A stretch of 64,000 bases of DNA from Pseudomonas yamanorum (GTDB lineage: Bacteria; Pseudomonadota; Gammaproteobacteria; Pseudomonadales; Pseudomonadaceae), in assembly GCF_013386765.1 (NCBI RefSeq), contig NZ_JACARE010000027.1, forward strand, positions 186,323-250,322. Direction: 5' to 3'. The position numbers and the translations under genes were made by a program. Under the pieces are notes generated by a model, which was not told where the DNA came from, ran no database searches, and was given only the letters and a program-made list of their open reading frames with translations. Below, in pieces: positions 34,318-43,755 of the stretch (its first letter is position 1; the number at the start of each line of letters is the position of its first letter).

Positions 34318-36678
34318 TCAGGCAACGGTTATGCCGTGCTGGGTGAGGAACGCGACGAATGCTTCTTCATCCAGCACCTTCAAGCCCAACTCACTGGCCT
34401 TGGCCAGCTTCGAACCCGCGCCCGGCCCGGCCACCACGCAATGGGTTTTCGCCGACACAGAACCCGCCACCTTGGCGCCCAGGCTTTCAAGTTTTTCCTT
34501 GGCGACGTCGCGGCTCATCAGTTCCAGGGAGCCGGTGAGCACCCAGGTGTGACCGGCCTCGGGCAGGCCTTCGACGACCTTCTTCTCGCTCTGCCAGTGC
34601 ATGCCGAAGTCCTTGAGCTGCTGCTCGATGGCCAGCGCGCGATGGGCGTTTTCTTCAACGTCGAAGAAATCCCGTACGGCCTTGGCCTGCTTCTCCGGCA
34701 ACGCCTGGCGCATGTCGAGCCAGTCGGCCTTGATCACGCCTTCGAGGGAGCCAAACTTGTCCGCCAGTTTCTGCGCAGCACCCGGACCAACAGACGGCAC
34801 GTGCAGCTTGTCGAGCAAACCACCCAACGTGGTACTGGCCGCGAACTCGGCGCTCAGCTCACCCTGCTCCTGCAACTCCACGCCGCACTCCTCCTTGGAG
34901 ACCAAGGCGCCGATCACTTCCTGGTTATGGCTGTCTTCAAAGAAGCTGTGAATCTCGTGGGCCACTTCCAGGCCGACGTCCGGCAAGTACGTCAGCACTT
35001 CCGGCAAGGCCTGCTGCACGCGCTCCAGGGACGCCAGGGAGCGCGCCAGCACCTTGGCGGTCTCCTCGCCTACATCGGGAATGCCGAGGGCGTAGATAAA
35101 TCGTGCGAGGGTTGGCGTCTTGCTGTTTTCGATGGCGGTGATCAGCTTCTTGCTGGAAACGTCGGCAAAGCCTTCCAGGTCGATGATCTGTTCGTACTTG
35201 AGCTTGTAGAGGTCAGCCGGCGAGCCGATCAGCTTCTCGTCCACCAGTTGCTCGATGGTCTTGTCGCCCAGGCCGTCAATGTCCATGGCCCGGCGCGAGA
35301 CGAAATGGATGATCGCCTGCTTGAGCTGCGCACCGCAGGCCAGGCGCCCGACGCAACGATACACCGCGCCTTCGCTGACGGTTTCCTTGCCCTTGCTGCG
35401 CTTGACCAACTGCGTGCGCTCCACGTGGGAACCGCACACTGGGCAACTCTCGGGGATCTGCACCGCACGGGCGTTTTCCGGGCGACGCTCGGTGACCACC
35501 GACACCACCTGGGGGATCACATCACCCGCACGGCGGATGATCACGGTGTCGCCGATCATCAAGCCCAGGCGTGCCACTTCGTCCATGTTGTGCAGGGTTG
35601 CGTTGGACACGGTCACACCCGCGACCTTGACCGGTTTCAAGCGTGCCACAGGCGTTACAGCCCCGGTGCGGCCGACCTGGAACTCAACGTCCAGCAGTTC
35701 GGTCAGCTCTTCCATGGCCGGGAATTTATGGGCAATCGCCCAGCGTGGCTCGCGGGCACGGAAGCCCAGTTCCCGCTGGTAGGCAATGCTGTTGACCTTG
35801 AACACCACGCCGTCGATTTCATACGGCAAGGCATTGCGGCGCTCGCCGATATCACGGTAGTAGTCGAGGCAATCCTGAATCCCCTTGGCCAGCTTCAACT
35901 CATGGCTGATGGGCATGCCCCACTGCTTCAGCTGTTGCAGATTGCCGATGTGGGTGTCGCTGATATCCGTGGTCACGCCGTAACAGCAGAATTCCAGCGG
36001 ACGGCTGGCGGTAATCTTCGAATCCAGCTGGCGCAGGCTACCCGCCGCCGCATTGCGCGGGTTGGCGAAGGTCTTGCCGCCGACTTCCAGTTGGGTGGCG
36101 TTCAGCCGCTCGAAACCGGCCTTGGACATGAACACTTCGCCGCGCACTTCCAGGGTCGCCGGCCAGCCGGTGCCCTGCAGTTTCAGCGGAATATTGCGCA
36201 CAGTGCGCACGTTGACGCTGATGTCTTCACCGGTGGTGCCGTCGCCGCGGGTGGCGCCACGCACCAGTTCGCCATCCTGATACAGCAGGCTGACCGCCAG
36301 GCCATCAAGCTTCGGCTCGCAGCTGTATTCCACCGCCGCGCCACCGCCAAACAGGTCGCCTACCGGCAGGTCCAGGCCCTCGGTCACCCGGCGATCGAAT
36401 TCCAGCATGGTGCTTTCATCGAAGGCGTTGCCCAGGCTGAGCATCGGGATTTCGTGACGTACCTGAGTGAATGCAGACAATGCCGCACTGCCGACCCGCT
36501 GCGTCGGTGAATCACGGGTAACCAGGTCCGGGTGCTCGGCTTCCAGGGCCTTGAGCTCGTGGAACAGCCGGTCGTACTCGGCGTCCGGGATGCTCGGTTC
36601 GTCGAGGACGTGGTAACGGTAGTTGTGCTGATCCAGTTCAGCGCGCAGTTCGAGGATGCGGGTGTGGGCGGCGGTCAT
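34318..36678 (-). CDS. ligA: NAD-dependent DNA ligase LigA
   Basis: A 786-residue DNA ligase joining nicks with NAD, somewhat longer than E. coli LigA (671). It has the N-terminal Ia domain (YRYHVLDEPSIPDAEYDRLF) and the adenylation motif with active lysine K123 in EPKLDGLA. The OB fold, a Cys4 zinc finger (CPVCGSH...CVGRLACG), helix-hairpin-helix repeats and a C-terminal BRCT domain (GHTWVLTGSLELMSRD) follow. ATG 36678 fits the family; the frame opens a few codons earlier. A terminator-like hairpin lies only 17 nt upstream. It follows zipA and smc. Confidence 0.96.
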   Translation of the reverse strand: MTAAHTRILELRAELDQHNYRYHVLDEPSIPDAEYDRLFHELKALEAEHPDLVTRDSPTQRVGSAALSAFTQVRHEIPMLSLGNAFDESTMLEFDRRVTEGLDLPVGDLFGGGAAVEYSCEPKLDGLAVSLLYQDGELVRGATRGDGTTGEDISVNVRTVRNIPLKLQGTGWPATLEVRGEVFMSKAGFERLNATQLEVGGKTFANPRNAAAGSLRQLDSKITASRPLEFCCYGVTTDISDTHIGNLQQLKQWGMPISHELKLAKGIQDCLDYYRDIGERRNALPYEIDGVVFKVNSIAYQRELGFRAREPRWAIAHKFPAMEELTELLDVEFQVGRTGAVTPVARLKPVKVAGVTVSNATLHNMDEVARLGLMIGDTVIIRRAGDVIPQVVSVVTERRPENARAVQIPESCPVCGSHVERTQLVKRSKGKETVSEGAVYRCVGRLACGAQLKQAIIHFVSRRAMDIDGLGDKTIEQLVDEKLIGSPADLYKLKYEQIIDLEGFADVSSKKLITAIENSKTPTLARFIYALGIPDVGEETAKVLARSLASLERVQQALPEVLTYLPDVGLEVAHEIHSFFEDSHNQEVIGALVSKEECGVELQEQGELSAEFAASTTLGGLLDKLHVPSVGPGAAQKLADKFGSLEGVIKADWLDMRQALPEKQAKAVRDFFDVEENAHRALAIEQQLKDFGMHWQSEKKVVEGLPEAGHTWVLTGSLELMSRDVAKEKLESLGAKVAGSVSAKTHCVVAGPGAGSKLAKASELGLKVLDEEAFVAFLTQHGITVA

Positions 36679-36694
36679 GGGTGTTCTCTCATAA

Positions 36695-36719
36695 AGCAAA
36701 AGAGCAGCCGAAGCTGCTC
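36695..36719 (-). terminator. UUCG-capped terminator/attenuator between zipA and ligA
   Basis: On the minus strand, GAGCAGC-TTCG-GCTGCTC is followed by TTTTGC. Stem halves are at 36713-36719 and 36702-36708. It lies just before the ligA start codon, leaving no room for a promoter between hairpin and gene. Confidence 0.75.
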
Positions 36720-36765
36720 AATATGTTAGTGCATGGATTCTACAGGCAACGCTTAAGCTTGGACC

Positions 36766-37617
36766 TCAGCGCTTCTGTGTCAGGGCGCGACGCTCGAACT
36801 CGACGATGCGCTGACGGTAATGCTCGATGGTCTGGGCGGTCAGGACGCTGCGTTGATCGTCCTTGAGCTCGCCGTTGAGTTCCTGGGACAGCTTGCGGGC
36901 AGCGGCCACCATCACGTCGAATGCTTGTTTCGGGTGACGCGGGCCTGGCAGACCGAGGAAGAAACTCACGGCCGGGGTGCTGAAATGGTCGATGTCGTCC
37001 AGATCAAAGATGCCCGGCTTGACCGCGTTGGCCATGGAGAACAGCACTTCACCGTTGCCAGCCATGCTTTCGTGGCGGTGGAAAATATCCATCTCGCCGA
37101 AACGCAGGCCGCTTTCCAGAATATTCTGCAGCAAGGCCGGGCCCTTGAAGCCGGCGGCGTCACGGCAGATCACGCTGATCACCAGCACCTCTTCGGCGGC
37201 CGGTTGGTCCTTGACGGATTCTTTATGGGCGCTCCTGGTCGGTGCCTCATCCGGGAAGTCATCGTCACGGCTGCTGAAGCTCGGGCCTTCGTCCAGGTCC
37301 AGGTTCAGGTCGCCCTGGGCCGGTTCGCTGGCCGCAGCACGTTTGCCGCGTTTGGGCTCGCGGGCTTCACGCACCGGTGCGCTCATCGACGGCAGGTCGT
37401 GCTCGTCCAGCTGCGGCTCTTTATGGTTATCCAGGACACGCGGTGGCCCCAGCAGCTCGGCGCTGCCGTCGTCGTCCGGCAGATTGGACAGGTTGCGGTC
37501 CAGGCGGAATTTCAACTTGCCCTTGCCGCCGCGCATCCGGCGCCAGCCATCAAAAAGAATACCGGCAATGACAATAATGCCGATGACGATCAGCCACTCG
37601 CGCAGACCGATTTCCAT
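36766..37617 (-). CDS. zipA: Cell division protein ZipA
   Basis: A 283-residue inner-membrane protein that tethers FtsZ to the membrane. It starts MEIGLREWLIVIGIIVIAGI, a single N-terminal helix with the N-out topology of ZipA. A basic segment and a long charged linker (about residues 30-145, Pro/Glu/Asp/Arg-rich) follow. The C-terminal FtsZ-binding domain (about 150-280) contains LVISVICRDAAGFKGPALLQNIL and the STPAVSFFLGLPGPRHPKQAFDVM strand region. ATG 37617 is the family start; the open frame to 37674 is not used. It lies between smc and ligA. Confidence 0.95.
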   Translation of the reverse strand: MEIGLREWLIVIGIIVIAGILFDGWRRMRGGKGKLKFRLDRNLSNLPDDDGSAELLGPPRVLDNHKEPQLDEHDLPSMSAPVREAREPKRGKRAAASEPAQGDLNLDLDEGPSFSSRDDDFPDEAPTRSAHKESVKDQPAAEEVLVISVICRDAAGFKGPALLQNILESGLRFGEMDIFHRHESMAGNGEVLFSMANAVKPGIFDLDDIDHFSTPAVSFFLGLPGPRHPKQAFDVMVAAARKLSQELNGELKDDQRSVLTAQTIEHYRQRIVEFERRALTQKR

Positions 37618-37875
37618 GTAATCCCGTGCCTCTAATAAAAAATGCTGAAAAATAAGGGGTTTAGCACCGTGCAAACCGCTTTAAAACGTGGCGCCAACTC
37701 TATGTTCTGAATGACGTTTTGCCCACGCATACGAAAATTTGACATTAAACTAGCACGACCAAAGATAACTTTACACCGTCTGTCAAAATGCCTTGAACAA
37801 ATATGTCCATTTGCCACTTTTCCCAGACCGGTAAATCACCTTACGTCCTGCTGAAAATCCTCCTTCGAAGTGGGC

Positions 37876-40800
37876 TCAGGATTCCACCAACGCCATCGCC
37901 TCTTCGACATCCACCGCCACCAATCGCGAACAGCCCGGCTCGTGCATCGTCACACCCATCAACTGGTCAGCCATTTCCATGGCGATCTTGTTGTGGGTGA
38001 TATAGATGAACTGCACCGTCTGGGACATCTCTTTAACCAGTCGGGCATACCGTCCAACGTTAGCGTCATCCAGCGGGGCGTCAACTTCGTCGAGCATGCA
38101 GAACGGCGCCGGGTTCAACTTGAAGATCGCAAATACCAGGGCCAACGCCGTCAGTGCCTTCTCGCCACCGGACAACAAATGGATGGTGCTGTTCTTCTTG
38201 CCCGGAGGCCGCGCCATGATCGTTACCCCTGTATCGAGTAGATCTTCGCCCGTCAGTTCCAAGTAAGCGCTGCCACCACCGAAAACTTTCGGGAATAACG
38301 CCTGTAAACCGCCATTAATCTGATCAAAGGTATCTTTGAAGCGATTGCGGGTTTCCTTGTCGATCTTGCGGATCACGTTTTCCAGGGTGTCCAGTGCTTC
38401 GACCAGATCGGCGTTCTGCGCGTCCAGATAACGCTTGCGCTCGGACTGCTGCTGGTACTCGTCGATGGCGGCGAGGTTGATCGCGCCGAGTCGTTGAATA
38501 CGCGCGGCAATCCGCTCAAGTTCTTCTTCGGCTTCTTTCTCGTTGGCCTCGGCGGTCAAGGTATTGAGCACGCCATGCAGGTCATAGCCGTCTTCCAGCA
38601 ACTGGTCTTGCAGGGTTTTGCGGCGCACCGTGAGGGCTTGCCATTCCATGCGCTGCTGTTCGAGCTGGCCACGGATCAGTTGCGACTGTTGCTCGGCCTG
38701 GGTCCGGCGTTTTTCGGCGTCGCGCAGTTCACGGTCGGCGTCTTCCAGGGCGATTTGTGCGGTCTTGAGTTCTTCGTCGACGGTCATGCGCTTGTCGAGC
38801 AACTCTTCGAGCTTCAGGCGCAGCTCTTCCAGCGGAGCTTCGCCCTCCTCCAGGTTGAGGCTCAGTTGCTCGCGCTTTTCGGTCAGGCGTTCGGACTGCA
38901 TTTCCAGGCGTTCAAGGGCCTGGCGGGTCGAGTCGTGTTGCGCACGCAGGGAGCCGAGGCGCACGGCTAACTGGTGGGCGTGATCCTTGTGCTGACGGGC
39001 TTCCTGGCGTACGCGGTCGAGGCGTTCACGCAGGCTGTCGCGCTGGGCCAGCAGCAACTCGCGCTGCTCGGTGTCCAGGGCCATGCTGTCGAGGGCTTCC
39101 TGCAGTTGCAGGCGGGCTTCACCGACTTGTTCGTGTTCGAGGGAGCGCTGCTCGCCCATCTCGGCCACTTCTTCGTCGAGACGGGTACGGCGCAGGGTCA
39201 GTTGCTCGACCTTGGCCTTGCTCGCCGAGAGCTGGGCTTTCAATTCGCCTTGCTGGCGCGCTTCGTCCTGCAACAGGCGGCGCAGATGTTCGCGGCCGGT
39301 CTCTTGCTGGCGTTGGGTGGCGCGCAGGGTTTGCAGCTGGTTTTCCAGGGACTCGAGCGTGGCTTCGCGCTCTTCGCGTTCGGCGGTCAGGTTGACGATT
39401 TCCTGGCCACGGGCCAGAACGCCGCTTTCCGCTTCGCTGGCGCGACGCACCCGCAAAAAGTGCCGGCCAACCCAAAAGCCGTCGCGGCTGATCAGGCTTT
39501 GCCCGGCAGCCAATTGACCCCGCTGAGCCAGGGCCTGCTCAAGACTGTCCACGGGTTTGACCTGCCCCAGCCAGGGCGACAGATCAATTGCTGCCTCAAC
39601 CTTGTCCAGCAAGCTGCCCGGCACGCGAGTGCCGTCCGCCGCCGGGCTGAGCAAGCGCAGATCGCCCTGGGCAAACCCCGCCAGGTCAAAGCCGCCAAAA
39701 TCATCCACCAGCACCGCTTGCAGATCGGCGCCGAGCACGGTTTCCACCGCCAGCTCCCAACCGGCTTCAACCTTCAAGCCTTCGGCCAGGCGCGGGCGTT
39801 CGGCCAGGTGTTGATCGCGCAGCCATTCGGCCGTGCCGGTGCCCGGGTCGAGCGCCGCTTGCTGCAAGGCCTCCAGGGACGCCAACCGGCCGTTGAGCCG
39901 CTGCAAATCACCTTGAGCGGTTTGCTGGGCTTGGGTCGCCTGTTGCAGTTGCTGACGCAATTGCTCCAGGCGCTCCACTTGTTGTTCTTCACTGGCTTCC
40001 AGCTCTTCCAGCGTCATTTCGCTTTCAGCCAGCTGCTCGCTCAACTGCATGATCGCTGCATCTTCCGGGTCGGCGGCGAGCAGCACGCGCTCTTCCACCA
40101 AACGCCGCTGGCGCTCGGCCAGGCGCTCCATGCTGGTTTCCAGTTGCTGGATGCGCGACTGCTGCACCTCAGCCTGGCGGCGCGGCTCGGCGGATTGCAG
40201 GTTGAAATTGTCCCACTGCTCCTGCCAGCCATGCATGGTGGTTTCGGATTCTTCCAGGGCCGCAGCGGCTTCTTCAGCGGCGGCGCTGGTGACTTCCTGC
40301 TCGGGGGTGAGCATGCCCAGCTCTTCCCCAAGGGTCAGCAGCAACGTGCGGTCGTGGCCCAGGTGGGATTCGGTTTCCAGGCGCGCGCGTTCGGCTTCTT
40401 TCAGGTCATCCTGCAATTGGCGCAAACGTTGTTGACCGTGCTGGATGCTCTGCTCGACCCGAGCGATATCGCCGCCCACCGAATAGAAGCGCCCCTGCAC
40501 CAGATTGAAGCGCTCGGACAGGTCATGGTGACCGTCCCGCAGGCGCTCGATACTGGCGTCGGCATTGCGCTGTTCGGCCACCAGGGCTTCAAAGCTGATT
40601 TCCTGGGTGCCGATGATTGCTTCGCGCTGGCCCACCTGATCATTCAACGCTTGCCAGCGCAGAGCCGACAGTTGCGCCTTGAGCTGACGCTCCTCGCCCT
40701 TGTATTCCTGATACTTCTCGGCGGCCTGGGCCTGGCGGTGCAGGCGCTCCAACTGGCGCTCCAGCTCTTCACGCAGGTCGGTCAGGCGGGCGAGGTTTTC

Positions 40801-41364
40801 ATGGGTGCGACGGATGCGGTTTTCGGTCTCGCGGCGGCGCTCCTTGTACTTGGAGATGCCGGCCGCTTCTTCGATAAAGTTACGCAGGTCTTCGGGCTTG
40901 GCTTCGATCAGCTTGGAGATCATCCCCTGCTCGATGATCGAGTAGCTGCGCGGGCCCAGACCGGTGCCGAGGAAAATGTCGGTGATGTCCCGGCGGCGGC
41001 ACTTGGTGCCGTTGAGGAAGTAGCTGTTCTGGCTGTCGCGGGTCACCTTGCGGCGGATGGAAATTTCCGCGTAGGCCGCGTACTCGCCCACCAGGGTGCC
41101 GTCGGAGTTATCAAATACCAGTTCGATGCTGGCCTGGCTCACCGGCTTGCGGCTGGTGGAGCCGTTGAAGATGACGTCGGTCATCGACTCGCCACGCAGG
41201 TTTTTCGCGGAGCTCTCGCCCATCACCCAGCGTACGGCGTCGATGATGTTCGACTTGCCGCAACCATTGGGTCCCACCACTGCCGCCATGTTACTGGGGA
41301 AGTTCACCGTGGTCGGGTCGACGAAGGATTTGAACCCCGCCAGTTTGATGCACTTGAGCCGCAC
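37876..41364 (-). CDS. smc: Chromosome condensation protein SMC
   Basis: A 1162-residue ABC-type ATPase of chromosome organisation. The N-terminal head has Walker A G31-PNGCGK-S38. Two long coiled coils (about 170-500 and 670-1010) flank the hinge (VLGADLQAVLVDDFGGF, about 530-640). The C-terminal head has the LLSGGEKALTALALVFAIF signature and the Walker B MLDEVDAPLDD. It acts with ScpA and ScpB in most bacteria. It starts 2 nt after the stop of the GntR regulator, so it probably shares that transcript, and zipA follows after 258 nt. Confidence 0.97.
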   Translation of the reverse strand: MRLKCIKLAGFKSFVDPTTVNFPSNMAAVVGPNGCGKSNIIDAVRWVMGESSAKNLRGESMTDVIFNGSTSRKPVSQASIELVFDNSDGTLVGEYAAYAEISIRRKVTRDSQNSYFLNGTKCRRRDITDIFLGTGLGPRSYSIIEQGMISKLIEAKPEDLRNFIEEAAGISKYKERRRETENRIRRTHENLARLTDLREELERQLERLHRQAQAAEKYQEYKGEERQLKAQLSALRWQALNDQVGQREAIIGTQEISFEALVAEQRNADASIERLRDGHHDLSERFNLVQGRFYSVGGDIARVEQSIQHGQQRLRQLQDDLKEAERARLETESHLGHDRTLLLTLGEELGMLTPEQEVTSAAAEEAAAALEESETTMHGWQEQWDNFNLQSAEPRRQAEVQQSRIQQLETSMERLAERQRRLVEERVLLAADPEDAAIMQLSEQLAESEMTLEELEASEEQQVERLEQLRQQLQQATQAQQTAQGDLQRLNGRLASLEALQQAALDPGTGTAEWLRDQHLAERPRLAEGLKVEAGWELAVETVLGADLQAVLVDDFGGFDLAGFAQGDLRLLSPAADGTRVPGSLLDKVEAAIDLSPWLGQVKPVDSLEQALAQRGQLAAGQSLISRDGFWVGRHFLRVRRASEAESGVLARGQEIVNLTAEREEREATLESLENQLQTLRATQRQQETGREHLRRLLQDEARQQGELKAQLSASKAKVEQLTLRRTRLDEEVAEMGEQRSLEHEQVGEARLQLQEALDSMALDTEQRELLLAQRDSLRERLDRVRQEARQHKDHAHQLAVRLGSLRAQHDSTRQALERLEMQSERLTEKREQLSLNLEEGEAPLEELRLKLEELLDKRMTVDEELKTAQIALEDADRELRDAEKRRTQAEQQSQLIRGQLEQQRMEWQALTVRRKTLQDQLLEDGYDLHGVLNTLTAEANEKEAEEELERIAARIQRLGAINLAAIDEYQQQSERKRYLDAQNADLVEALDTLENVIRKIDKETRNRFKDTFDQINGGLQALFPKVFGGGSAYLELTGEDLLDTGVTIMARPPGKKNSTIHLLSGGEKALTALALVFAIFKLNPAPFCMLDEVDAPLDDANVGRYARLVKEMSQTVQFIYITHNKIAMEMADQLMGVTMHEPGCSRLVAVDVEEAMALVES

Positions 41365-41366
41365 GC

Positions 41367-42026
41367 TTAGGCTTCCGCCAACGCAGCGATGACCAGCGAG
41401 TAACTGCGCTCGACATAGGCCGAGAGCACCTGGCGAATCTGCGGCAGGTCACGGGCCAGCACGGCGGCGAGCAATTGCTCGAACAGCACCAGGTACTCGC
41501 TCATGGACGCCTTGCGTTGATCCAGCGCCAGGTAGTAGGCACGGTTCATCGCCGGCTGCAGGTTCTCGACGGTTTCCTGCAGATACGGGTTGTTGGCGAA
41601 CGGATAGGCGGCGCGCATCACGTTGAAGCTCTCTTCGACGAAGGCCCGGATGTCCTGGCGTTCGAAGCTGGCGATCAGGCGCTGCTGGATCTGCACGAAC
41701 GGCGCCATGTCGGCCTGGGTCTGCCAGCCGGCGGCGACCGCATTGCCCAGCAGGATGTGCAGCTCGCCCATCAGCGTGCACAGGCTCTGCACCTTGTGGA
41801 CGGAGAGCTCGGTGACGTGGGCGCCACGGCGCGGCAGGATCGCGATCAGGTGCCGGCGCTCGAGGATCAGCAAGGCTTCGCGCACGGAGCCACGGCTGAC
41901 ATTGAGCGCCAGTGTGACCTTCTGCTCCTGGATCCGCTCCCCAGGCTTGAGCTCGCCGCGAATGATACGTTCGGCGAGGTGGTGAGCGATTTGCTCGGCA
42001 AGACTATCCGGCGCCTTGAACGTCAT
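41367..42026 (-). CDS. GntR-family (FCD) transcriptional regulator
   Basis: A 219-residue regulator. The N-terminal winged HTH (EQIAHHLAERIIRGELKPGERIQEQKVTLALNVSRGSVREALLILERRHLI) is followed by an all-helical FCD effector domain. It is divergent from xdhA, with two 14-bp dyads in between that fit GntR-type operators, so it is a good candidate regulator of purine catabolism. It is followed after 2 nt by smc. The pairing of a catabolic regulator with smc is also found in P. aeruginosa. Confidence 0.92.
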   Translation of the reverse strand: MTFKAPDSLAEQIAHHLAERIIRGELKPGERIQEQKVTLALNVSRGSVREALLILERRHLIAILPRRGAHVTELSVHKVQSLCTLMGELHILLGNAVAAGWQTQADMAPFVQIQQRLIASFERQDIRAFVEESFNVMRAAYPFANNPYLQETVENLQPAMNRAYYLALDQRKASMSEYLVLFEQLLAAVLARDLPQIRQVLSAYVERSYSLVIAALAEA

Positions 42027-42210
42027 GTTTTCCCTTCAAAATCTTCTATCGGTACAAGCGCGGCAGTGTAGCGCACTTGCCGGTTGATGGCGTACGGCCC
42101 ACAGAGCGGAATTTGGCATGAAATAAGCAGCCGTTAAAGTCCAGAAGCCCCCAAAAACGGCGGTTCCAGAGAACTGGACCATAATTAAAGATGTTGAGAT
42201 CGCATTTTCT

Positions 42211-42247
42211 TGACCTTTCGGTCAGAAAATCGTTGACCGAAAAGTCA
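42211..42247. promoter_or_regulatory. Two 14-bp dyads, candidate GntR operators
   Basis: TGACCTTTCGGTCA (42211-42224) and TGACCGAAAAGTCA (42234-42247) share the form TGAC-N6-GTCA and start 23 bp apart, about two helical turns. They lie 60-96 bp before xdhA and upstream of the divergent GntR gene. Binding by that regulator is inferred. The rest of the 280-nt gap (42027-42306) holds no ORF that I support. Confidence 0.65.
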
Positions 42248-42306
42248 GACATGACTAGATTCGGCGCAAAGCGGTTAACAACAATAATGAGTCTGCGAGG
42301 CCTTCC

Positions 42307-43755
42307 GTGATCCAGTTTTTACTAAACCAGGAGCTCCGTAGCGAGCACGCCCTGGACCCGAACCTGACCGTGCTCAACTATTTGCGTGAGCACCTGGGCA
42401 AATCCGGCACCAAGGAAGGCTGCGCCAGCGGCGACTGTGGCGCCTGCACCGTGGTGGTCGGCGAGCTGCACACCGACGATCAGGGCGCCGAGCAGATTCG
42501 CTATCGCAGCCTCAATTCGTGCCTGACGTTTGTTTCGTCCCTGCACGGCAAACAACTGATCAGCGTCGAAGACCTCAAGCACCAGGGCCAACTCCACAGC
42601 GTGCAACAAGCCATGGTGGAGTGCCACGGTTCGCAGTGCGGCTTCTGCACCCCGGGTTTTGTGATGTCACTGTTCGCCCTGCAAAAGAACAGTGATGCCC
42701 CCGACAGCCAGAAAGCCCACGAAGCCCTGGCCGGCAACCTCTGCCGCTGCACCGGCTATCGCCCGATTCTCGCCGCCGCTGAACAGGCCTGCTGCAACAA
42801 GCCCCAGGACCAGTTCGACAGCCGCCAGGCCGAAACCATCGCCCGCCTGAAAGCCATCGCACCGACGCAAACCGGTGAACTGAACAGTGGCGACAAACGC
42901 TGCCTGGTGCCGCTGACCGTCGCCGACCTCGCTGACCTCTACGACGCCTACCCGCAAGCCCGGCTGCTGGCTGGCGGCACCGACCTGGCGCTGGAAGTCA
43001 CCCAGTTCCACCGCACGCTGCCGGTGATGATCTACGTCGGCAATATCGAAGAGATGAAGCGCATCGAAAGCTTCGACGACCGCCTGGAAATCGGCGCGGC
43101 CACGTCGCTGTCCGATTGCTACACCGCTCTCAACCACGAATACCCGGACTTCGGCGAATTGCTCCACCGCTTCGCCTCGTTGCAGATCCGCAACCAGGGC
43201 ACCCTGGGCGGCAATATCGGCAACGCCTCGCCCATCGGTGATTCGCCGCCGCTGCTGATCGCCCTCGGCGCGCAGATCGTGCTGTGCAAGGGCAACACCC
43301 GCCGCACCCTGGCCCTGGAAGATTACTTTATCGACTATCGCGTCACTGCCCGTCAGGACAGCGAATTCATCGAAAAAATCATCGTGCCCAAAGGCGTGCC
43401 GCTGTTTCGCGCGTACAAGGTTTCCAAGCGCCTGGACGATGACATCTCTGCCGTCTGCGCCGCCTTCAACCTGAAGATCGATAACGGCGTTATCAGCGAC
43501 GCGCGGGTTGCCTTCGGTGGCATGGCCGCCACCCCGAAACGCGCAAAAAACTGCGAAGCGGTGCTGAACGGAGCCACCTGGAATTCCGCCACCGTGGAAA
43601 AAGCCTGCGCTGCGCTGGCCGAAGATTTCACGCCTCTGTCGGACTTCCGCGCCAGCAAGGAATACCGCCTGCTCAGCGCGCAAAACCTGCTGCGAAAATA
43701 TTTCATCGAACTGCAAACGCCGCACATCGAGACTCGGGTGACCGCTTATGTCTAA
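42307..43755 (+). CDS. xdhA: Xanthine dehydrogenase small subunit (2Fe-2S, FAD)
   Basis: A 482-residue subunit that relays electrons from the molybdenum centre to NAD. Two N-terminal 2Fe-2S sites are seen: the plant-type set CASGDCGAC...C near residues 39-70, and CGFCTPGF with CRCTGY in the helical domain. The FAD-binding domain follows (LLAGGTDLALEV, QGTLGGNIGNASPIGDSPP). The start is GTG 42307, since no ATG is nearby and the N-terminus fits the family. The 3' end overlaps xdhB by 8 nt. Xanthine and hypoxanthine are oxidised to urate by the XdhAB complex in the cytoplasm. Confidence 0.96.
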   Translation: MIQFLLNQELRSEHALDPNLTVLNYLREHLGKSGTKEGCASGDCGACTVVVGELHTDDQGAEQIRYRSLNSCLTFVSSLHGKQLISVEDLKHQGQLHSVQQAMVECHGSQCGFCTPGFVMSLFALQKNSDAPDSQKAHEALAGNLCRCTGYRPILAAAEQACCNKPQDQFDSRQAETIARLKAIAPTQTGELNSGDKRCLVPLTVADLADLYDAYPQARLLAGGTDLALEVTQFHRTLPVMIYVGNIEEMKRIESFDDRLEIGAATSLSDCYTALNHEYPDFGELLHRFASLQIRNQGTLGGNIGNASPIGDSPPLLIALGAQIVLCKGNTRRTLALEDYFIDYRVTARQDSEFIEKIIVPKGVPLFRAYKVSKRLDDDISAVCAAFNLKIDNGVISDARVAFGGMAATPKRAKNCEAVLNGATWNSATVEKACAALAEDFTPLSDFRASKEYRLLSAQNLLRKYFIELQTPHIETRVTAYV

